From contig NZ_JACOMF010000020.1 of NCBI RefSeq assembly GCF_014283215.1, forward strand, positions 1-64,000: DNA of 64,000 nucleotides, given 5' to 3'. A program made the translations under genes and the position numbers. The stretch comes from Siccirubricoccus deserti. Lineage in GTDB: Bacteria > Pseudomonadota > Alphaproteobacteria > Acetobacterales > Acetobacteraceae. The notes beneath the pieces are model-generated. The model was not told the origin of the DNA. It saw nothing but the letters and a program-made list of their open reading frames with translations, and did no database searches. Shown in pieces: positions 1 through 8,422 of the stretch (its first letter is position 1; the number at the start of each line of letters is the position of its first letter).

Positions 1-61
1 CGCTGACCAGCGCCTTCAGCTCGGCCGGCGACAGCGCGTCAGGATCGGCGGGCGGGACCAT
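1..61 (-). CDS. N-terminus of a probable IS66-type transposase, cut by the window edge
   Basis: Reading leftward from an ATG at 61, the first 20 residues contain DPDALSPAELKALV. This resembles the opening of many alphaproteobacterial IS66 TnpC transposases, which start with a proline-rich stretch and a 'LSPAELKALV' helix before a coiled coil. The reading frame is open to the window edge. The identification rests on a short motif; the catalytic DDE domain would lie outside the window. A non-transposase protein cannot be excluded. Confidence 0.35.
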   Translation of the reverse strand, partial: MVPPADPDALSPAELKALVS

Positions 62-137
62 GCGCCCGAGCGAATCAGACCAGCCGCCACCTGGGAAGGG
101 CAAACTGCACCCTCGCCACAGGTTTTGCCCCTCTTAC
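1..137. mobile_element. possible terminal end of an IS66-family insertion sequence
   Basis: Read on the minus strand, the segment beginning at 137 starts GTAAGAGGGGCAAAAC, and the putative transposase start lies about 75 bases inward. IS66-family terminal repeats begin with GTAA, and single-gene members start tnpC close to the end. The other end and the target duplication lie outside the window, so the boundary at 137 is inferred from the GTAA motif alone. Confidence 0.25.
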
Positions 138-195
138 TGATTCCCGGCCTAACAGGCTGTGGAACAACGAGGGCGGGGTGCGAGCGTCACCTCTC

Positions 196-402
196 CGTCA
201 TGGCCGGGCTTGACCCGGCATCGAGGGCGCATCGCCCTCTTCCGCAGCCTGCGAATACTAATGGCCTTTGTTCCTGGCCGATCAACCGCCCCCGCGATCG
301 ACGCGCGGCTTGCTCCGCAAACCTTGGCTACGCGCCATCCGGCGCGGCGCCCCTTCGGGTGCTCGGGATGAATGGAGTATCCATGCCGTTGGCATAAGCC
401 GC
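196..402. repeat. dispersed intergenic repeat, copy 1
   Basis: The stretch holds the palindromic core GGCCGGGCTTGACCCGGC (about 203-220), common in alphaproteobacterial intergenic repeats. From about 278 it matches the segment at 60345-60450: shared blocks include AACCGCCCCC, CGATCG, a variant of AACCTTGGCTACGC, CCCCTTCGGG and ATGAATGGA followed by a CATGCCG. Short reading frames across it look like noise. No gene is visible here. Confidence 0.6.
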
Positions 403-765
403 TCAAGGCTCGCCGAGGATCGCCTCCAGCGGCCAGGGGATCGGTTCCCCCTCCACCAGGAATTCCACCTCCGCCTCATCCTCCCCATCCCAGGCGCGCG
501 ACAGCGCCAGGGCGATCACCGCCAGCCAGGCGGAGCCGCCGAGTGCGGCGGTGACATGCGCCTGCAGGGTGCCGCGGTCGTCATGCAGCCGGCGCACATG
601 GCGGGTCCAGATCAGCTCACCCTGGCTGCCCACATTGTCCATGGCCTCGGCGGTCAGGATGCGCAGCATCTCCCGCACCCTCCCGTCGGTGCGGATCAGC
701 CGGGCGAGGCGCCACGGCTCTTCCTCGGTATTGTAGGCGGTGTATTCGGGTTCGATCGGGACCAT
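403..765 (-). CDS. hypothetical protein, 120 residues
   Basis: Not recognised. The start at 765 is preceded by GAGGTGG five bases upstream, so it is preferred to longer frames reaching 1089. The protein is acidic: the N-terminus has PEYTAYNTEEEP and the C-terminus is rich in Glu (EDEAEVEFLVEGE) ending in PLEAILGEP. The centre has an IWTRHVRRLHDD segment and a short hydrophobic stretch, too short for a confident membrane span. It lies 10 bases downstream of the 48-residue gene at 776-922 on the same strand, so the two are probably co-transcribed and divergent from the glycosyltransferase at 1041. No function is proposed. Confidence 0.6.
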   Translation of the reverse strand: MVPIEPEYTAYNTEEEPWRLARLIRTDGRVREMLRILTAEAMDNVGSQGELIWTRHVRRLHDDRGTLQAHVTAALGGSAWLAVIALALSRAWDGEDEAEVEFLVEGEPIPWPLEAILGEP

Positions 766-775
766 GCACGCCACC

Positions 776-922
776 TCATTGCGACGGCGGGGCGGCGTCG
801 AAGCCGTCCGCCAGGACCCCGCGAGGGGCGATGAACTCGTAAGGACCGCGCGGCAGGAACTGCCCGGTACCGGGCTTGGCCTGGACCAGGCCGCCCCGCC
901 CCGCCAGATCGTATCCCGCCAT
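776..922 (-). CDS. hypothetical small protein, 48 residues
   Basis: Not recognised. The ATG at 922 is preceded by GGGGGCGAGG, and the frame closes with TGA at 776-778, whose bases run into the ribosome site of the next gene. The peptide is glycine- and proline-rich, has one PRGPYEFIAPRG segment, no signal peptide and no membrane span. Start, stop, ribosome site and the tight spacing to the 120-residue gene make it plausible as a real two-gene unit. Coding status remains inference from these signals. Confidence 0.45.
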   Translation of the reverse strand: MAGYDLAGRGGLVQAKPGTGQFLPRGPYEFIAPRGVLADGFDAAPPSQ

Positions 923-1040
923 GGCCTCGCCCCCACAACCAGGGCGATGATGCCGTCCTGCCGGCTCGCGCGCAAATCAGGAGATGCGCTGGGCACCCAC
1001 TGCAACCGGCGGCAATGTGGCGTCGTCAAATCTGGAACGA

Positions 1041-2189
1041 ATGATGGAAATTGCAGCGCAGCTTCTGGTCGGATGCTGGCTGGCAGCAAGCCTGCTCGCC
1101 ACGCTGGGGTGCGCCTGGACGCTGCATCTGCTCGGCCGCAGGCAGCCGCAGCCGATGGCCGAGCCTCCGGTCCTGGTCGTCGTGCCGGTGCGCGGCAGGA
1201 CTGGGCTGGCGAACTTCCTCGCCGGCCTGGCGATGCAGGACTGGCCGGCCTGGCACGTCGCCTTCGCGGTGGAAGCGGAGGATGACCCGGCCTGGGCCAT
1301 GCTCGGCGCGGCGCTGCCCGGGCGGAGCACGGTGGTCGTCGCCGGCGCGGCGGAGCGGCGCAGCCAAAAGCTGCACCAGCTGCTAGCGGCGCTGCCGGCG
1401 CTGCGGCCGGAGGATGCGGCGCTGGTGACGCTGGACGCCGATACCGTGCCGCCGCCCGGCCTGCTGCGTGCCCTGCTCCGGCCGGTGCTGACCGGCCAGG
1501 GCGATATCGCCTCCGGCTATCGCTGGACCCTGGCGGCGCCGGGCGCCGGGGTGGCGGCGCGCTGGCTGGCGCTGATCGACAGCGCGATCGCCACCTTGCC
1601 GCGCTGCGCCCGTTGCAACCTGTGCTGGGGCGGCGCCACCGCCATCAGCCGCGCGGCGCTGGCACGGCTCGACCTGCCGAGGCTGTGGGACCGCGCGGTG
1701 TCGGATGATCTTGTCCTGACCCGGGCGGCGCGGGCGCTGGGGCTGGTGATCTACGCGCCGCTGGATGTGCGGCCGCCAAGCGCGGTGGCCCCGGGCCTGG
1801 CGGAGGCACTGGCGTTCGGCATCCGGCAGTACCGCCTGCTGCGGCTGCACGCACCCCGAACCTGGGCGCTGGCTGGGGCTGTGATGCTGCCGCCGCTGGC
1901 CGGCGGGGTCGCGGCGCTGCTCACCGGCAATGTCGTGGCCCTGGCCGCGGCGCTGTTGCTGCAAGCGGGGCGGGTCTGGCTGAGGGGCCGTATCGCCGCG
2001 CGGGTGCTGCCGCGGGATGCCGCGATGCAGGACGGCCGTTGGCGGCCCTGGCTGGCACCGGGCGCGCTGCTGCTGAATCTTGCCGCCTGGCTCGGCAGCG
2101 GCTTCGGTCGCGGTATCACCTGGGCCGGCAGGCGCTACCAGTTGGATGCGGCCGGCAATGTCGTCGGGCTGCGCCGCGCTCCGCGGTAG
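1041..2189 (+). CDS. membrane glycosyltransferase, GT2/GT21-like
   Basis: A processive-type glycosyltransferase of about 381 residues. An N-terminal membrane span (roughly residues 5-25) precedes a GT-A domain with the metal-binding DAD motif in TLDADTVPP, the acceptor-region signature WGGATAISRAAL, a catalytic-type SDDLVLTRAARALG block and a Q/RxxRW-like RQYRLLR. Hydrophobic segments follow in the C-terminal third. The layout resembles ceramide glucosyltransferases and the hopanoid-associated enzyme HpnI, but no hopanoid genes are nearby, so the acceptor is unknown. Two adjacent ATGs at 1041 and 1044 follow GGAACGA; a longer frame to 984 lacks support. It converges on otsA with only 10 bases between the stops. 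Confidence 0.7.
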   Translation: MMEIAAQLLVGCWLAASLLATLGCAWTLHLLGRRQPQPMAEPPVLVVVPVRGRTGLANFLAGLAMQDWPAWHVAFAVEAEDDPAWAMLGAALPGRSTVVVAGAAERRSQKLHQLLAALPALRPEDAALVTLDADTVPPPGLLRALLRPVLTGQGDIASGYRWTLAAPGAGVAARWLALIDSAIATLPRCARCNLCWGGATAISRAALARLDLPRLWDRAVSDDLVLTRAARALGLVIYAPLDVRPPSAVAPGLAEALAFGIRQYRLLRLHAPRTWALAGAVMLPPLAGGVAALLTGNVVALAAALLLQAGRVWLRGRIAARVLPRDAAMQDGRWRPWLAPGALLLNLAAWLGSGFGRGITWAGRRYQLDAAGNVVGLRRAPR

Positions 2190-2199
2190 GCCAAGGCCC

Positions 2200-3594
2200 T
2201 CAGGCGTGGCCGGCGGCCGGCAGCGCCGCGAGTTCGCCCGGCACCAGCGCCTCCAGGAAGGCCTCGCCCCAGGCCTCCGGCGAGGTACCGGCGATCGCCG
2301 CCCAGGCCGCCTCCCAGCGCTCCCGCCGCTCGGCCAGCGGCATGTCGAGCGCCCGCTGTATCGCCTCCGCCATGCCCTCCGCATCATGCGGATTGACCAG
2401 CAGCGCGGAGGAAAGCTGCGCGGCGGCGCCGGCGAAGCGCGACAGCACCAGCACGCCGGGGTCCCGCGGGTCCTGCGCCGCGATGTATTCCTTGGCGACG
2501 AGGTTCATGCCGTCGCGCAGCGGCGTGACCATGCCAACCCGCGCCATCCGCATGAAGCCGGCCACCGTATCGCGGGTCTGCGACCGCGCCAGCAGCCGCA
2601 GCGGCAGCCAGTCCGGCTCGCCGAAGTCGCTGTTGATCGCCCCGGCGGCGAGGTCGATCTCCTGCCGCAGCCGGCGGTAGGCCAGGACATCCTCGCGTGA
2701 GGGCGCGGCGATCTGCAGCATTGCCAGGCTGCGGGCCGGCCGGCGGGCGATGGTGCGGCGAAAGGCTTCCAGCCGCTCCGGCAGCCCCTTGGTCGGGTCG
2801 AGCCGATCGACGCCGAGCACCAGCGCCTGGTCGCCGAGCGACCGGGCCAGCAGCCGGGCCGGCTCCGCCTGCACCTGCACGGCGGCCGTCCTGGCGAATT
2901 CCTGCGCCGCGATCTCGGCCGGGAACACTCCGAGGCGGATCGGTCGGCCGCCCAGTTCGAGCATTTGATCGGCCACCTGCGCCGCGCCGGCAAAGCCCTG
3001 CGCCGCGGCGGCGAAATTATCACGGTCAGTGGTGGTCTGGAAACCGATGAGGTCGGCCTTGAGCACATCCTCGACAAGACCGCGTATGCCGGGGGCGGTG
3101 GCCGCTGCATCGGGCGCCGGGAAAGGCACATGCAGATAGAAGCCGGTCGGCCCCCGCATCCCACGGGCGCGCAGCGCCGCCGGCAGCGACAGCAAGTGGT
3201 AGTCATGCACCCAGATCCGGTCATCCTGCCGCAGCAGCGGCACCAGACTCTCGGCAAACCGGCGGTTGACCCGCCGATAGGTGTCGAGATCCTGGCGGCG
3301 AAACGCCATCAGATGCGGGAGCCCGTGCAGCATCGGCCAGAGCACGCCGTTGGAATAGCCGGTGTAGTAGCCGCCGTGCTCCGCCTCGGTCAGGTCGATG
3401 GTCGCGTAGCCGATGGCGCCGCGCTGCACCACATCGGGTCCGCCGGCCTGTTCGGTCACCGCGCCGCTCCAGCCGAACCACAGCCCGCCGCGCTGCTGCA
3501 TCAACCCGAGCAGCGCGACCGCGAGACCTCCCGCCTGCCCGGCATTGCCCGCCGGCACCGGGACCCGATTGGAGACGACGACGATCCGGCTCAT
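2200..3594 (-). CDS. otsA: trehalose-6-phosphate synthase
   Basis: GT20 enzyme joining UDP-glucose and glucose-6-phosphate to trehalose-6-phosphate in the cytoplasm. At 464 residues it matches E. coli OtsA (474). Visible family features: N-terminal VVVSNRVPVP, the AGGLAVALL nucleotide loop, WVHDYHLLSLP, GVDRLDPTKGLPERL carrying the Arg and Lys that hold the UDP phosphates, and RDGMNLVAKEYIAAQ near the C-terminus. It is the last gene of the operon and overlaps treY by four bases (ATGA). No trehalose-6-phosphate phosphatase (otsB) is present in the window, so dephosphorylation must be done elsewhere in the genome or the product has another use. Confidence 0.95.
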   Translation of the reverse strand: MSRIVVVSNRVPVPAGNAGQAGGLAVALLGLMQQRGGLWFGWSGAVTEQAGGPDVVQRGAIGYATIDLTEAEHGGYYTGYSNGVLWPMLHGLPHLMAFRRQDLDTYRRVNRRFAESLVPLLRQDDRIWVHDYHLLSLPAALRARGMRGPTGFYLHVPFPAPDAAATAPGIRGLVEDVLKADLIGFQTTTDRDNFAAAAQGFAGAAQVADQMLELGGRPIRLGVFPAEIAAQEFARTAAVQVQAEPARLLARSLGDQALVLGVDRLDPTKGLPERLEAFRRTIARRPARSLAMLQIAAPSREDVLAYRRLRQEIDLAAGAINSDFGEPDWLPLRLLARSQTRDTVAGFMRMARVGMVTPLRDGMNLVAKEYIAAQDPRDPGVLVLSRFAGAAAQLSSALLVNPHDAEGMAEAIQRALDMPLAERRERWEAAWAAIAGTSPEAWGEAFLEALVPGELAALPAAGHA

Positions 3595-6365
3595 ACCCCC
3601 TCCAGCAGCGCCACCGGCAGACGGGAGAGCAGTTCGGCAACCGGCAGCCGGTCGCCGGAAGCCTCGAACCCGGCGCCGGTCAGCACCTCACACCACGCGC
3701 GCGTGGCAGTAGAAGGCGGCAATACGAGTTCGGTTCCGCGCCATTCCGCTGCCGGTACCAGCGGCAGCGGCGCTTCGCCGAGCAGCGACGCCGGTAGCCG
3801 CGTGACAATGGCGATGGCGCAATCGCCGCGATGCCGCCGAGCGAAGGCCAGGACATGGGCGGCTTGCGGGCCTTCGACCGTCAGCGGCAGGTAGTCGCCC
3901 TCGGCGAAGACCGCTGGACGGGCCTGGCGCAGCGCCAGGGCGCGGTGCAGAATCGCCTGCTTCACCCTGCCATCCTGCCACTGCGGCATCAGCGCTGCCG
4001 GATCACCGGCCTCCGTCAGGGCTTGCACCCGCGCTGCCCAGTCGACCGGCCGCCGATTGTCCGGATCGACCAGGCTGAGGTCCCAGAATTCAGTGCCCTG
4101 GTAGAGGTCCGGGATGCCCGGCGCGGCGCAGCGCAGCACCAGCTGCGCCAGCCCGTTCACCGCCCCCGGCAGGGCGATGCGAGCGGCGAAATCGGCGATG
4201 TCCTGGCGCAGATGGCTTGGCCGGTCGGGCGCCATACAGGCGAAGAGGAAGTCGCGGCAGGCGGTCTCGTATTCGGTGTTGGGCACCGCCCAATCGGTCC
4301 GCCGCTTGGCCTCCCGCAGCGCCTTCAGCTGCCAGTCGGCGACGCGCTCCAGGAAGGCCTGCACCCCTGCCTCGTCCTGGGGCGAAAGGCCCAGCGGCCA
4401 AGCCGAGACCAGCGTCTGGTAGAGCATGAGCTGGGCGCTCGGCCCCGGTGCCGGGCCACCGGCGATGTCACGCCGCAGCGTGGCGTTCAGCCGCATCCAG
4501 CGGTGGACCGCCGTCGCCCAGGCCTCCGGCAGTTCAGACAGCACCGCCAGCCGTGCCCGGCAATCCTCGCCGCGCTTATGGTCATGCGTCGCCGTCGCCA
4601 GCAACGACGCCGGGAAGTTCTTCGCCCGGGCACGGGCCGAGCCGTGGAAGGATTGCGGCGTCACCGCGAAGCGTGCCGGGTCGCTGCCCACCTCATTGCG
4701 CGAGATCAGCCTGCCGTAGCGGTAGAAGGCGGTGTCCTCCACGCTCTTCGCCGCGGTCGGCGCCGAGAGCTGCTGGAAGCGCACCGCCGCCGCCAGCCTC
4801 TCCCGCCGCAGTGCCGGCGGCAGGCTGCGCAGGGCCTCGCCACCGAGCCAGCCGTCCAGCAGGTCGAGCAGCGGCAGCTCCGTCGCCCGCACGGTTCGGC
4901 GCGCCCCGGCCAGCGCCCAGTCCAGGATGCGCTTGTCATCGGCGCTGCGACCGGTGCCGGCGACATAGAGCCGGTAGACCGGAAAATGCACCAGCACCTC
5001 GGTGAGCGCGCGGCGCAGTGCCGTCAGGGTGAAGTCGCGCGTCGTCAGGTCGCGCATCGCCACGCGTTTCAGCGCCGCGGCGGTGGCGTTCAACTCGCTT
5101 GACAGGTTATCGCGCAGGATCTGCCGCCGCGCCTCGCGCGCCTCGGTGTCGAATTCCGCCGGGCGATGGGTCTCGCCGACCCAGAGCGCGGTCAGTGGCG
5201 CCTCCCCGGCAGGGTCGTGCAGCACGCCGCTGGCCTCGTCCATGAAGTCGTAGCCGGTCGAGCCGGCGACCTGCCAGTCGGTGCGCAGCGCCTCGAAGGG
5301 CGCCAGGATCTTCTCCACCCAGATCAGCGGTGTCAGATCCGGGCGCAGCGCCTGCATGCTGCGGTGCAGCTTCCGGCAATAGCCGCGCGGATCGGCCAGC
5401 CCATCGACATGGTCGATCCGCACCCCGTCGATAACGCCTTCGGCGTAGAGCCGGAACACCAGGGCGTGGATCGCGTCGAATACCGCCGGTACCTCCACGC
5501 GCAGGCCGGCGAGCGAGGTAATGTCGAAAAAGCGGCGCCAGTTGATCTCATCCGCCGCGGCCCGCCACCAGGCCAAGCGGTAGTGCTGGCGTTCCAGCAG
5601 CCGGTGCAGCCGGTCGCGCCCCTCGTCCTCCCGCGCGTCGAAGGCGGCGAGGATGGCGGCGATCACCGGCGTGCCGGCCAGCGCCCGCAGTTGCCGCGCA
5701 CCCTCGTCGGCCGCTTCCCGCGCCGCCCCGCGGTCCCGCAGGTGCAGGCCGATGCGGCCAAAATGCTGCGCCAGATCCTCCAGCGCCGGGTCGCCGGCGG
5801 CGCGCAGCACATGGGTGTAGTGCTGCGGCGCGATCGGGAACCAATGCTCGAAGTAGCGCACGTGGAAGCGCCCGGTCGCCGCATTGAAATCCAGCGCCAG
5901 GTCGCCGGAGGCCAGCACCTCGCCATAGGGTGCGCCGAGGAAGGGCGCCAGCAGCTTGTTCTGCAGGCTGCGGTCGGGCGGCTCCCAGTCGATGTCGAAG
6001 AAGCCGGCGAAGCGGCTCTGCCGGCCCCATTCCAGCACATCCAGCCACCAGGCATTGTCAGAGCCGCCGACCCCCATATGGTTCGGCACGATATCGAGGA
6101 TGAGGCCGAGGCCAGCCGCATGCAGCGCATCCACCAGCCGCCGCAGCGCCAGCTCGCCGCCGAGTTCCGGGTTGACCTGGCCGTGGTCGACGATGTCGTA
6201 GCCATGGGTCGAGCCGGGCCGCGCCTTCAGCACCGGCGAGGCATAGACGTGGCTGATGCCAAGGTTGGCGAAATACGGCACCAGCGGCACCGCATCGTCG
6301 AGGGTGAAGCCGGCATGGAATTGCAGCCGCACGGTGGCGCGCGGCGGAGTGGCGATGGTGCTCAT
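3591..6365 (-). CDS. treY: malto-oligosyltrehalose synthase
   Basis: GH13 intramolecular transglucosidase that converts the reducing end of a maltodextrin into a terminal trehalosyl unit. At 924 residues it is typical for TreY. Motifs: the opening TVRLQFHAGFTLDDAVPLVP, DIVPNHMG (region I), GVRIDHVDGLADP with the nucleophile Asp (region II), LIWVEKIL with the acid/base Glu, and a THDHKRGED block. It overlaps otsA by four bases and malQ by four bases. TreZ, which releases trehalose from its product, is encoded two genes upstream in the same operon. Confidence 0.96.
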   Translation of the reverse strand: MSTIATPPRATVRLQFHAGFTLDDAVPLVPYFANLGISHVYASPVLKARPGSTHGYDIVDHGQVNPELGGELALRRLVDALHAAGLGLILDIVPNHMGVGGSDNAWWLDVLEWGRQSRFAGFFDIDWEPPDRSLQNKLLAPFLGAPYGEVLASGDLALDFNAATGRFHVRYFEHWFPIAPQHYTHVLRAAGDPALEDLAQHFGRIGLHLRDRGAAREAADEGARQLRALAGTPVIAAILAAFDAREDEGRDRLHRLLERQHYRLAWWRAAADEINWRRFFDITSLAGLRVEVPAVFDAIHALVFRLYAEGVIDGVRIDHVDGLADPRGYCRKLHRSMQALRPDLTPLIWVEKILAPFEALRTDWQVAGSTGYDFMDEASGVLHDPAGEAPLTALWVGETHRPAEFDTEAREARRQILRDNLSSELNATAAALKRVAMRDLTTRDFTLTALRRALTEVLVHFPVYRLYVAGTGRSADDKRILDWALAGARRTVRATELPLLDLLDGWLGGEALRSLPPALRRERLAAAVRFQQLSAPTAAKSVEDTAFYRYGRLISRNEVGSDPARFAVTPQSFHGSARARAKNFPASLLATATHDHKRGEDCRARLAVLSELPEAWATAVHRWMRLNATLRRDIAGGPAPGPSAQLMLYQTLVSAWPLGLSPQDEAGVQAFLERVADWQLKALREAKRRTDWAVPNTEYETACRDFLFACMAPDRPSHLRQDIADFAARIALPGAVNGLAQLVLRCAAPGIPDLYQGTEFWDLSLVDPDNRRPVDWAARVQALTEAGDPAALMPQWQDGRVKQAILHRALALRQARPAVFAEGDYLPLTVEGPQAAHVLAFARRHRGDCAIAIVTRLPASLLGEAPLPLVPAAEWRGTELVLPPSTATRAWCEVLTGAGFEASGDRLPVAELLSRLPVALLEGV

Positions 6366-8389
6366 CCTTCGGCGCTGCGGGTGCTGGCGAAGGCCTGCAG
6401 CCGGGTGACCACGGCGGGATCATCCAGCAGATGCGCCGCCTCGCCCGGCAGCCGGCGGCGCCAGTTCGGGTGGCCTTCGGTGGTACCGGGCAGGTTGGGC
6501 TGCTCCACCATGCCGAGCGCATCCTCCATCGGCAGGATCGCCAGCGCGCAGTTCGCCTGGCCGACATGCGCCATCGCAGCTTCCAGTACCGGCCCGGGCT
6601 GGTCGGGCGGTGGTTCGTCGGCGGTGGCGGAACCGCTCTCGAGAAAGGCGCGCCACAAGGCGCTGCGGTCGTCGCCGCGCCGGGCCGCCTCCTGCCGAGG
6701 CAGGTCGGGGTCCGGGAACAGGCCGAGCTTCTCCCGCCAGACGATGTCGCGGCCCTGCCACCAGCCCACCACCGTCGGCAGGTCATGCGTCGTGGTCATC
6801 GCCACGGCCTGCGCCGACCAGTCGCGCGGCGGACGGAAGCCGCCGTCGGGCTGCTGCTCGAACCACAGCACGCGCATGCCGAGCACGCCGGCGGCATCGA
6901 GCCGGGCGTGGAACCCCTCCGGCACGGTGCCGAGGTCCTCGCCGATAACCAGCGCCCGATGGCGATGCGATTCCAGCGCCAGCAGCCGCAGCATGTCGTC
7001 CAGCGGATAGGTCAGGTAGCCGCCATCCGCCGGCCCCATGCCGGGCGGCACCACCCATAGCCGCTGCAGCCCCATCACATGGTCGACACGCACGCCGCCG
7101 GCGTGGCGGAAGGCGGCGCGGAGCAGTTCGAGGAAGGCGCTGAAGCCGCCCGCCCGCAGCTGCAAGGGCGAGAAGGCGGTCAGCCCCCAATCCTGGCCAC
7201 GCGGCGAGAACACATCGGGTGGGGCGCCTACCGTCAAGTCGGGCAGGATCTCCTGCTGCCGGGACCAGGCATGGCTGCCGCCGCCATCGGTGCCGACGGC
7301 GAGGTCGGCGATCAGCCCGACCGCCATGCCGGCATCGCGCGCCGCCCGCTGCGCCGCCTCGCAGGAGCGGTCGGCCAGCCATTGGCAGAAGGCGTGGAAG
7401 GCAACCTCGCCCGGATTGTCGCGGGCGAAGCGCTGCACGCCGGGGCTGTCCGGCGTGCGGTACTCCTCCGGCCAGTGCTGCCAGTGCCAGGCACTGCCAT
7501 CGCGGGCGAGCATGGCGGCATGCAGTGCCTCGAACCGCGCATGCTGCTCCAGCGCCGAGCCGGCTTCGCTGCGGTATTCGACGAAGCCGGGGTGGTCGGC
7601 CGCGGACTCGAACAATTGGCGCAGCCGGGCAAACTTGCGCTGCGCGGCGGAATGCCAGTCGATCAGCTCGGCGTCGTCGACGGAGGTGTCGCTCGCCCCA
7701 TGACCGAGCGCCGCCGAGGGATCGGCCAGCAGGACATTGCGGAACAGCCTGGTGGAGGGTGCATAGGGACCGTATTTGCCCGGGTCGGCGGCAAAGAGCG
7801 CATGCGCCGGGCTGACCGCGACACCGCAGGCGCCCCGGCCCGCCGCAGCCCGGGCCAGCGCCGCGACGCCTCCGAAATCACCGATGCCCATGTCGCCCGG
7901 ACGCCGCAGCGAATGGATCTGCGCCGCCAGTGCCCAGGCGCGCGCACCCTGCCTGCCGCAGAGCTCGTCCAGGCTCATGCAGCGCGACGGCGCCGCGGCG
8001 ATCGTGCAATGACCGCCGTCGAGTTCCAACCGGTGGTAGCCGGGTTCGTGCAGCGCCGGCAGCCGCGCCTCACCAGACCAGCCCCGTTCCAGCCTGCCCT
8101 CGCGCTGCGTGCCATCCTCCAGCCGCAGGCGGAAGTGGTGGCCAGGTGTGGCGCCGGGGATGGCGGCACCGTCATTCCCGCAAGGCAGGGTCAGCAGCGG
8201 CGGCAGCAACTGCGCCATTGCATCCAGTTGCGCCTGCGCCTCCCGCGCATCATCCGGCAGGCCGAGTGCGCGGAGAATGGCGTGCAGCGTCTCCGGCGCC
8301 AGTTCGCGGCGCTCGCCATGCACATCCTGCCAGGCGGTCTGGATGCCGGCCCGTGCCGCCAGCGCCCGCAGATCTTCGTCCGAACTCAT
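6362..8389 (-). CDS. malQ: 4-alpha-glucanotransferase (amylomaltase)
   Basis: GH77 disproportionating enzyme that moves glucan segments between maltodextrins. It has 675 residues, in the range of long bacterial MalQ proteins with an extra N-terminal module. Visible blocks: LRRPGDMGIGDFG, an ADPGKYGPYAPSTRLF substrate-site segment, GGVRVDHVMGLQRLWVVP with the nucleophile Asp, VIGEDLGTVP with the catalytic Glu, and a TTTHDLPTVVGWW block. It probably recycles short glucans left by GlgX and TreZ. It overlaps treY by four bases; 33 bases separate it from treZ, the widest gap in this operon. Confidence 0.95.
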   Translation of the reverse strand: MSSDEDLRALAARAGIQTAWQDVHGERRELAPETLHAILRALGLPDDAREAQAQLDAMAQLLPPLLTLPCGNDGAAIPGATPGHHFRLRLEDGTQREGRLERGWSGEARLPALHEPGYHRLELDGGHCTIAAAPSRCMSLDELCGRQGARAWALAAQIHSLRRPGDMGIGDFGGVAALARAAAGRGACGVAVSPAHALFAADPGKYGPYAPSTRLFRNVLLADPSAALGHGASDTSVDDAELIDWHSAAQRKFARLRQLFESAADHPGFVEYRSEAGSALEQHARFEALHAAMLARDGSAWHWQHWPEEYRTPDSPGVQRFARDNPGEVAFHAFCQWLADRSCEAAQRAARDAGMAVGLIADLAVGTDGGGSHAWSRQQEILPDLTVGAPPDVFSPRGQDWGLTAFSPLQLRAGGFSAFLELLRAAFRHAGGVRVDHVMGLQRLWVVPPGMGPADGGYLTYPLDDMLRLLALESHRHRALVIGEDLGTVPEGFHARLDAAGVLGMRVLWFEQQPDGGFRPPRDWSAQAVAMTTTHDLPTVVGWWQGRDIVWREKLGLFPDPDLPRQEAARRGDDRSALWRAFLESGSATADEPPPDQPGPVLEAAMAHVGQANCALAILPMEDALGMVEQPNLPGTTEGHPNWRRRLPGEAAHLLDDPAVVTRLQAFASTRSAEG

Positions 8390-8422
8390 CGCGTCCTCGT
8401 CATTGCCGGGGTGCCGCCCGGC

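Noticed and set aside
403-1089. A 228-residue reading frame leftward from 1089
   Set aside because: The first ~108 residues have atypical composition and overlap both the 48-residue frame and the divergent glycosyltransferase; the ATG at 765 has a strong ribosome site.
5166-7010. Very long frames antisense to the tre/glg operon (up to 947 residues)
   Set aside because: They are mirror frames of high-GC genes; composition is rich in Arg/Gln/His and no domain is visible, whereas the opposite strand has complete enzymes.
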